A DNA stretch of 24,444 nucleotides, from positions 1-24,444 of the forward strand of contig CAZHGE010000040.1 in assembly GCA_964531805.1 (NCBI GenBank), read 5' to 3'. Position 1 is the stretch's first letter. The number at the start of each line of letters is the position of its first letter. Below the pieces are notes generated by a model. The model made no database searches. It saw nothing but the letters and a program-made list of their open reading frames with translations, and had not been told where the DNA came from. Made by a program: the position numbers and the translations under genes. This stretch comes from RGIG8767 sp964531805 (GTDB lineage Bacteria > Bacillota > Clostridia > Lachnospirales > Lachnospiraceae). Shown in pieces: positions 21,477 through 24,444 of this stretch.

Positions 21477-22700
21477 TTATGATCTGTAATCCGCATTTAT
21501 CTTAACATAGTCATAAGTAAGGTCGCAACCCCAGGCTGTTGCTTCAGCATCACCCTCATGCATATCTACAAAAATTGTAACCTCATCCGCCCCAAGAATC
21601 TTTGTTGCTGCATCTTCATCAAAGACAATCGGTGTTCCCTTGTCAAATACCTGTAAACGGCCTTCCTTACTTTCAAAGAACAACTCTACATCATTCTGAT
21701 CAAACTGAGCTCCTGAATATCCCATGGCACATAAGAAACGGCCGAAGTTTGCATCACAACCATAAATAGCCGCTTTGGATAAATTACTTGCAACAATGGC
21801 TCTGGATAAGGTTCTTGCATCTTCTTTGCTCTTAGCATTTACCACTTTTGCTTCAAACAGTTTGCTTGCACCTTCTCCGTCTCCAGCCATTTTCTTTGCT
21901 AAAAACTCGCACACATAGAATAACGCATCAAAAAAGGTCTGATAGTCTTCTCCCTTTGTAGTAATCACATCATTTTCTGCAAGTCCGTTTGCCATGATTA
22001 CAAGTGTATCATTGGTGGAAGTATCTCCGTCCACCGTAATCATATTGAAAGTGTCCATTACAACCTGACTTAAGGCTTCCTGAAGTAAGCTCTTTTCAAT
22101 CGCAATGTCCGTTGTTAAAAATCCCAGCATGGTACACATATTCGGATGAATCATACCTGAGCCCTTTGACATACCGCCTAAAGTTACCGTCTTTCCTGCA
22201 ATTTCAAAGGTAACGGCAATCTCCTTATGAATAGTGTCCGTTGTCATGATTGCCTTCGCTGCTGCTGTTCCAGCTTCCATGCTGTCACTAAGCTGCGGTG
22301 CCATGTTTTTTACACCATTTGTCAATTTTTCCACTGGCAGCTGCATTCCAATTACACCTGTGGATGCCACAAGGCAGGAATCTACTGGAACACCCAAAGC
22401 TTCTTTTACAGTTTCCGCAGTTGCCTCGCAGGCATCAAATCCCTGTTTTCCAGTGCAGGCATTGGCAATACCGGAGTTTACCACTACCGCATGCACTGCT
22501 TCTGATTCCTTTACAATCTTCTGATCCCACTGTACGCAGGCTGCTTTTACTACATTCGTTGTAAAAGTACCAGCCGCCACACATGGCTCCTTAGAATAAA
22601 TCATCGCCATATCGGTTCTGTTCTTATATTTAATCTCTGCAGCTGTAACCGCCGCCTTAAATCCTTTCGCTGCAGTCACACCACCCTGTATCTTTTCCAT
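21477..22700 (-). CDS. argJ: Bifunctional ornithine acetyltransferase / N-acetylglutamate synthase
   Basis: Transfers acetyl from N-acetylornithine to glutamate (and in bifunctional forms from acetyl-CoA), recycling the acetyl group. The precursor is 407 residues, cut by autoproteolysis into alpha and beta chains. Seen are VNSGIANACTGKQG (75-88), VASTGVIGMQLP (111-122) and the cleavage site KGSGMIHPNMCTML, where Thr190 is the nucleophile. The residue before it is Cys189 instead of the commoner Ala. The start ATG 22700 (MEKIQGGV) follows GGAGG with about 8 nt; the frame is open for 73 codons further upstream, but that part runs through two large hairpins and is not protein-like. The leader between the GNAT gene and this start is 240 nt and carries the paired hairpins at 22732-22935. 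Confidence 0.95.
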   Translation of the reverse strand: MEKIQGGVTAAKGFKAAVTAAEIKYKNRTDMAMIYSKEPCVAAGTFTTNVVKAACVQWDQKIVKESEAVHAVVVNSGIANACTGKQGFDACEATAETVKEALGVPVDSCLVASTGVIGMQLPVEKLTNGVKNMAPQLSDSMEAGTAAAKAIMTTDTIHKEIAVTFEIAGKTVTLGGMSKGSGMIHPNMCTMLGFLTTDIAIEKSLLQEALSQVVMDTFNMITVDGDTSTNDTLVIMANGLAENDVITTKGEDYQTFFDALFYVCEFLAKKMAGDGEGASKLFEAKVVNAKSKEDARTLSRAIVASNLSKAAIYGCDANFGRFLCAMGYSGAQFDQNDVELFFESKEGRLQVFDKGTPIVFDEDAATKILGADEVTIFVDMHEGDAEATAWGCDLTYDYVKINADYRS

Positions 22701-22731
22701 ATCTCTATCCTCCATAATCTTCCATAGTATT

Positions 22732-22812
22732 CCGGGCTCATAAGTATCTATTTTCTCTCTCTGGTTTTGCAAGCAAAAAGTCGGTCGAAAATAGATACTT
22801 ATGCTGCCCTGG
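22732..22812 (-). repeat. Palindromic hairpin A in the argJ leader
   Basis: Perfect 17-bp stem: 22739-22755 (begins CATAAGTATC) pairs with 22787-22803. It is extended imperfectly outward by CCGGGC against CCCTGG. The 31-nt loop (22756-22786) contains TTTTGC-AA-GCAAAA, an inner small hairpin. Its loop is the near-exact reverse complement of the loop of hairpin B. Confidence 0.8.
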
Positions 22813-22855
22813 ATGTTCTCTGTATGTATATATATATTGTCCAAGCAGATATTTC

Positions 22856-22935
22856 CCAGTGGACAGACATATATGTTTTTGAACGATTTTTTGCTTGCAA
22901 AACCGGAGTGAAAAAACATATATGTCCGTCCACGG
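22856..22935 (-). repeat. Palindromic hairpin B in the argJ leader
   Basis: A 21-bp stem: 22860-22880 (begins TGGACAGACATA) pairs with 22912-22932, with one non-Watson-Crick position that is a G-U pair only on the minus strand, the transcribed direction. The 31-nt loop (22881-22911) contains TTTTGC-TT-GCAAAA. The stem sequence is unrelated to hairpin A, but the loop matches its reverse complement at 27 of 31 positions. Confidence 0.8.
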
Positions 22936-22940
22936 CGAGA

Positions 22941-23384
22941 TTACTGGTTGAACCTAATTATGTTATTCGTATTTAATGTAAAATCGTAGTAGTTTAGATC
23001 TTCGCGCCTGGTCCAGCCGATGGTGTTCCAGAAGGCGTTGCCGATGTCGTTTGATGTGAACGCAATTAAAGAGACCTTACTAATTTCCTCTTCCTGAAGG
23101 CGTTTCATCGCGAAAACCACCATCTCTTTTCCGATTCCCCGTCGTCGGTAATCCGGGTGAACGCATACATGGTACATACAGCCACGTCGTCCATCATGTC
23201 CGCAGAGAATCGCGCCAACGACTTTCCCATCTTCGATTGCTACTACACTGGTCTTAGGATTGCGTTTTAAAAAACGATCCACACCATCTTGGGAATCGTC
23301 CACGCTTCGCATGGCAAAACCTTTGATCTGTGTCCATAATGCATATACTTCTTCATAATCTGCAATTGTCATGCTCCGTACCAT
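22941..23384 (-). CDS. GNAT-family N-acetyltransferase
   Basis: A 147-residue single-domain acetyltransferase. The acetyl-CoA motif is YRRRGIGKEMV (about 79-89) after VCVHPDY; the C-terminal strand-helix region is SLIAFTSNDIGNAFWNTIGWTRR. It begins MVRSMTIADYEEVYALW and has AGGTGG 3-4 nt before the ATG; an internal ATG at codon 5 is an alternative. It lies first in the minus-strand arginine run, before argJ, and diverges from argG. A role as a short N-acetylglutamate synthase feeding the pathway is therefore possible, but sequence alone does not show the substrate, and rimI/YpeA-like protein or small-molecule acetylation is equally possible. No feedback (amino-acid kinase) domain is present. 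Confidence 0.85.
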   Translation of the reverse strand: MVRSMTIADYEEVYALWTQIKGFAMRSVDDSQDGVDRFLKRNPKTSVVAIEDGKVVGAILCGHDGRRGCMYHVCVHPDYRRRGIGKEMVVFAMKRLQEEEISKVSLIAFTSNDIGNAFWNTIGWTRREDLNYYDFTLNTNNIIRFNQ

Positions 23385-23404
23385 GTTCCACCTGCTTTCT
23401 TCCT

Positions 23405-23433
23405 ATTATAATGTGGTAAAATCCTTATTCACT
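23405..23433 (-). promoter_or_regulatory. Possible promoter of the GNAT-argJBD operon
   Basis: A perfect minus-strand -10 TATAAT (23405-23410) lies about 20 nt upstream of the GNAT start. The matching -35 at 17-nt spacing (AGTGAA, 23428-23433) is poor, so the promoter may need an activator or be weak. Confidence 0.35.
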
Positions 23434-23441
23434 ATACCGCA

Positions 23442-23573
23442 TTTATGAATAAATAGCAATTCATTTATGAATTTATGCATGATTATACGTCAATTATGCA
23501 TAATATGCAAATATTTTTTCATAAAAATGAATATTTTTCTTCTTAAATTATATTTTTATGCATAATTTTACGC
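23442..23573. promoter_or_regulatory. Cluster of ArgR/AhrC-box-like dyads between argG and the GNAT gene
   Basis: Dyads resembling ARG-box halves (TGAAT/ATTCA and TGCAT/ATGCA types) crowd this divergent region: AATTCAT-TT-ATGAATT (23458-23473), ATGCAT (23475-23480), TGCAT-AAT-ATGCA (23497-23509), TTCAT-AAAA-ATGAA (23518-23531) and ATGCATAATTTTACG (23558-23572) just before the argG -35. None is a perfect 18-bp ARG box, and AT-richness inflates such matches, but the position is that of arginine-responsive repression of both flanking units. Confidence 0.4.
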
Positions 23574-23602
23574 TTGCAATCCATAATAAAATGATGTATA
23601 TT
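23574..23602 (+). promoter_or_regulatory. argG promoter
   Basis: -35 TTGCAA (23574-23579), 17-nt spacer, -10 TATATT (23597-23602). The leader is about 60 nt and contains an 8-bp hairpin AGGAAATT/AATTTCCT (23614-23637) ahead of the GGAGGA ribosome site. Confidence 0.75.
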
Positions 23603-23667
23603 GAGATGCAGGAAGGAAATTTCTAATACAATTTCCTGTTTAAACAAAACTTTTGGAGGATATCGTT

Positions 23668-24444
23668 ATGAAAGAAAAAGTAATTTTAGCGTATTCCGGC
23701 GGACTTGATACAACAGCTATCATTCCCTGGTTAAAAGAAAATTTTGACTACGATGTTGTATGCGTATGCATCGACTGTGGACAGGGTGAAGAATTAGACG
23801 GACTTGAAGAACGTGCAAAATCTTGTGGAGCAACAAAGCTCTACATCGAAGATGTTATTGACGAGTTCTGTGATGAATATGTCGTTCCTTGTGTACAGGC
23901 ACACGCAGTTTATGAAAATAAATACTTATTAGGTACATCTATGGCAAGACCAGTTATTGCAAAACGTCTTGTTGAAATCGCTAGAAAAGAAGGCGCTACA
24001 GCTATCTGCCACGGTGCAACAGGTAAAGGTAACGACCAGATCCGTTTTGAACTTGGTATCAAAGCTCTTGCTCCAGATCTTAAGATCATCGCAGCATGGA
24101 GAAGCGATAAGTGGACTATGAACTCCCGTGAGGAAGAAATCGAATACTGCCGTCAGCATGGCATCAATCTTCCTTTCTCTGCTGATTCAAGCTACAGCCG
24201 TGACCGTAACTTATGGCACATCAGCCATGAAGGTCTTGAATTAGAAGAACCAGACAAGGAACCAAATTACGATCATCTTCTTGTACTCGGTGTTACACCT
24301 GAAAAAGCACCAGATGAAGGAGAATATGTAACTCTTACTTTTGAAAAAGGCGCTCCTGTTGCCATCAACGGCGTAGAGAAGAAAGCCTCTGACATTATCC
24401 GCGACTTAAATAAATTAGGCGGCAAACATGGCATCGGTATCATC
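23668..24444 (+). CDS. argG: Argininosuccinate synthase, N-terminal part (3' end outside window)
   Basis: ATP-dependent joining of citrulline and aspartate, the seventh step of arginine synthesis. 259 codons are visible, of roughly 400 expected. The N-terminal nucleotide-binding motif AYSGGLDTT is at residues 9-17, and CIDCGQGEE follows. GTSMARPVIAKRLVEIA and CHGATGKGNDQIRFELG (citrulline/aspartate/ATP binding) are intact, then SADSSYSRDRNLWHISHEG. The ATG at 23668 has GGAGGA with 9 nt spacing. It is the only plus-strand arginine gene here and diverges from GNAT-argJBD over the ArgR-box-like region. argH or argC could follow outside the window. Identification is firm. Confidence 0.96.
   Translation, partial: MKEKVILAYSGGLDTTAIIPWLKENFDYDVVCVCIDCGQGEELDGLEERAKSCGATKLYIEDVIDEFCDEYVVPCVQAHAVYENKYLLGTSMARPVIAKRLVEIARKEGATAICHGATGKGNDQIRFELGIKALAPDLKIIAAWRSDKWTMNSREEEIEYCRQHGINLPFSADSSYSRDRNLWHISHEGLELEEPDKEPNYDHLLVLGVTPEKAPDEGEYVTLTFEKGAPVAINGVEKKASDIIRDLNKLGGKHGIGII

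Noticed and set aside
22701..22919. Upstream extension of argJ by 73 codons in frame
   Set aside because: It runs through hairpin sequence, is not similar to ArgJ N-termini, and the ATG at 22700 has a clear GGAGG site.
22732..22935. Phase-variable invertible segment bounded by the two loops
   Set aside because: Inversion would destroy both perfect stems, and no recombinase gene is adjacent.
22701..22940. T-box or known arginine riboswitch in the argJ leader
   Set aside because: No T-box sequence, specifier stem or known aptamer motif could be recognised; only the twin hairpins are present.

Overview
The window looks like a piece of chromosome from an anaerobic, butyrate-forming gut Firmicute, most likely a Lachnospiraceae (Roseburia/Coprococcus/Butyrivibrio-like). 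The evidence is the gene order thl-crt-hbd-bcd, a long-form Hpf, an EF-P 5-aminopentanone reductase-like SDR, AGGAGG-type ribosome sites throughout and fairly AT-rich DNA. The genus is inference. No rRNA, tRNA, CRISPR array, transposase or phage gene was seen.

Layout. 1-3730 (minus strand): the butyrate operon, transcribed thl, crt, hbd, bcd (bcd cut by the window edge). It has a strong promoter, a Rex-like operator and hairpins in the gaps, including a 200-nt palindromic element between thl and crt. 3824-5030: hpf with its own promoter and terminator, then a 629-base gap holding AT-rich DNA with DnaA-box-like motifs and a GC-rich hairpin. 5069-8242 (minus): an NlpC/P60 cell-wall hydrolase behind a promoter carrying a WalR-type box, and a glycoside hydrolase family 2 enzyme. 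8449-9177 (plus): the SDR.

9250-10518: 16-nt tandem repeats, a PD-(D/E)XK-like nuclease-fold protein of unknown role, and directly upstream of it an array of degenerate palindromes repeating at exactly 53 nt. This array is the most striking unexplained structure in the window. 10517-17185 (minus): an apparent operon comEA, response regulator, histidine kinase, GerM lipoprotein, comEC, joining DNA-uptake genes to a WalRK-like two-component system. 17218-19250: a small DMT/YdcZ membrane protein whose start codon lies in a 12-bp inverted repeat, and an orphan sugar-type solute-binding protein ending in a terminator whose loop is the stop codon.

19305-24444: arginine biosynthesis, with GNAT-argJ-argB-argD on the minus strand diverging from argG on the plus strand across an ArgR-box-like region. 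argC is absent from the window. The 5' leader of argJ holds two large hairpins with unrelated stems and near-identical 31-nt loops in opposite orientation. Themes linking regions are the WalR-like regulator and a WalR box on a wall hydrolase in the same window, and several unrelated families of intergenic palindromes.
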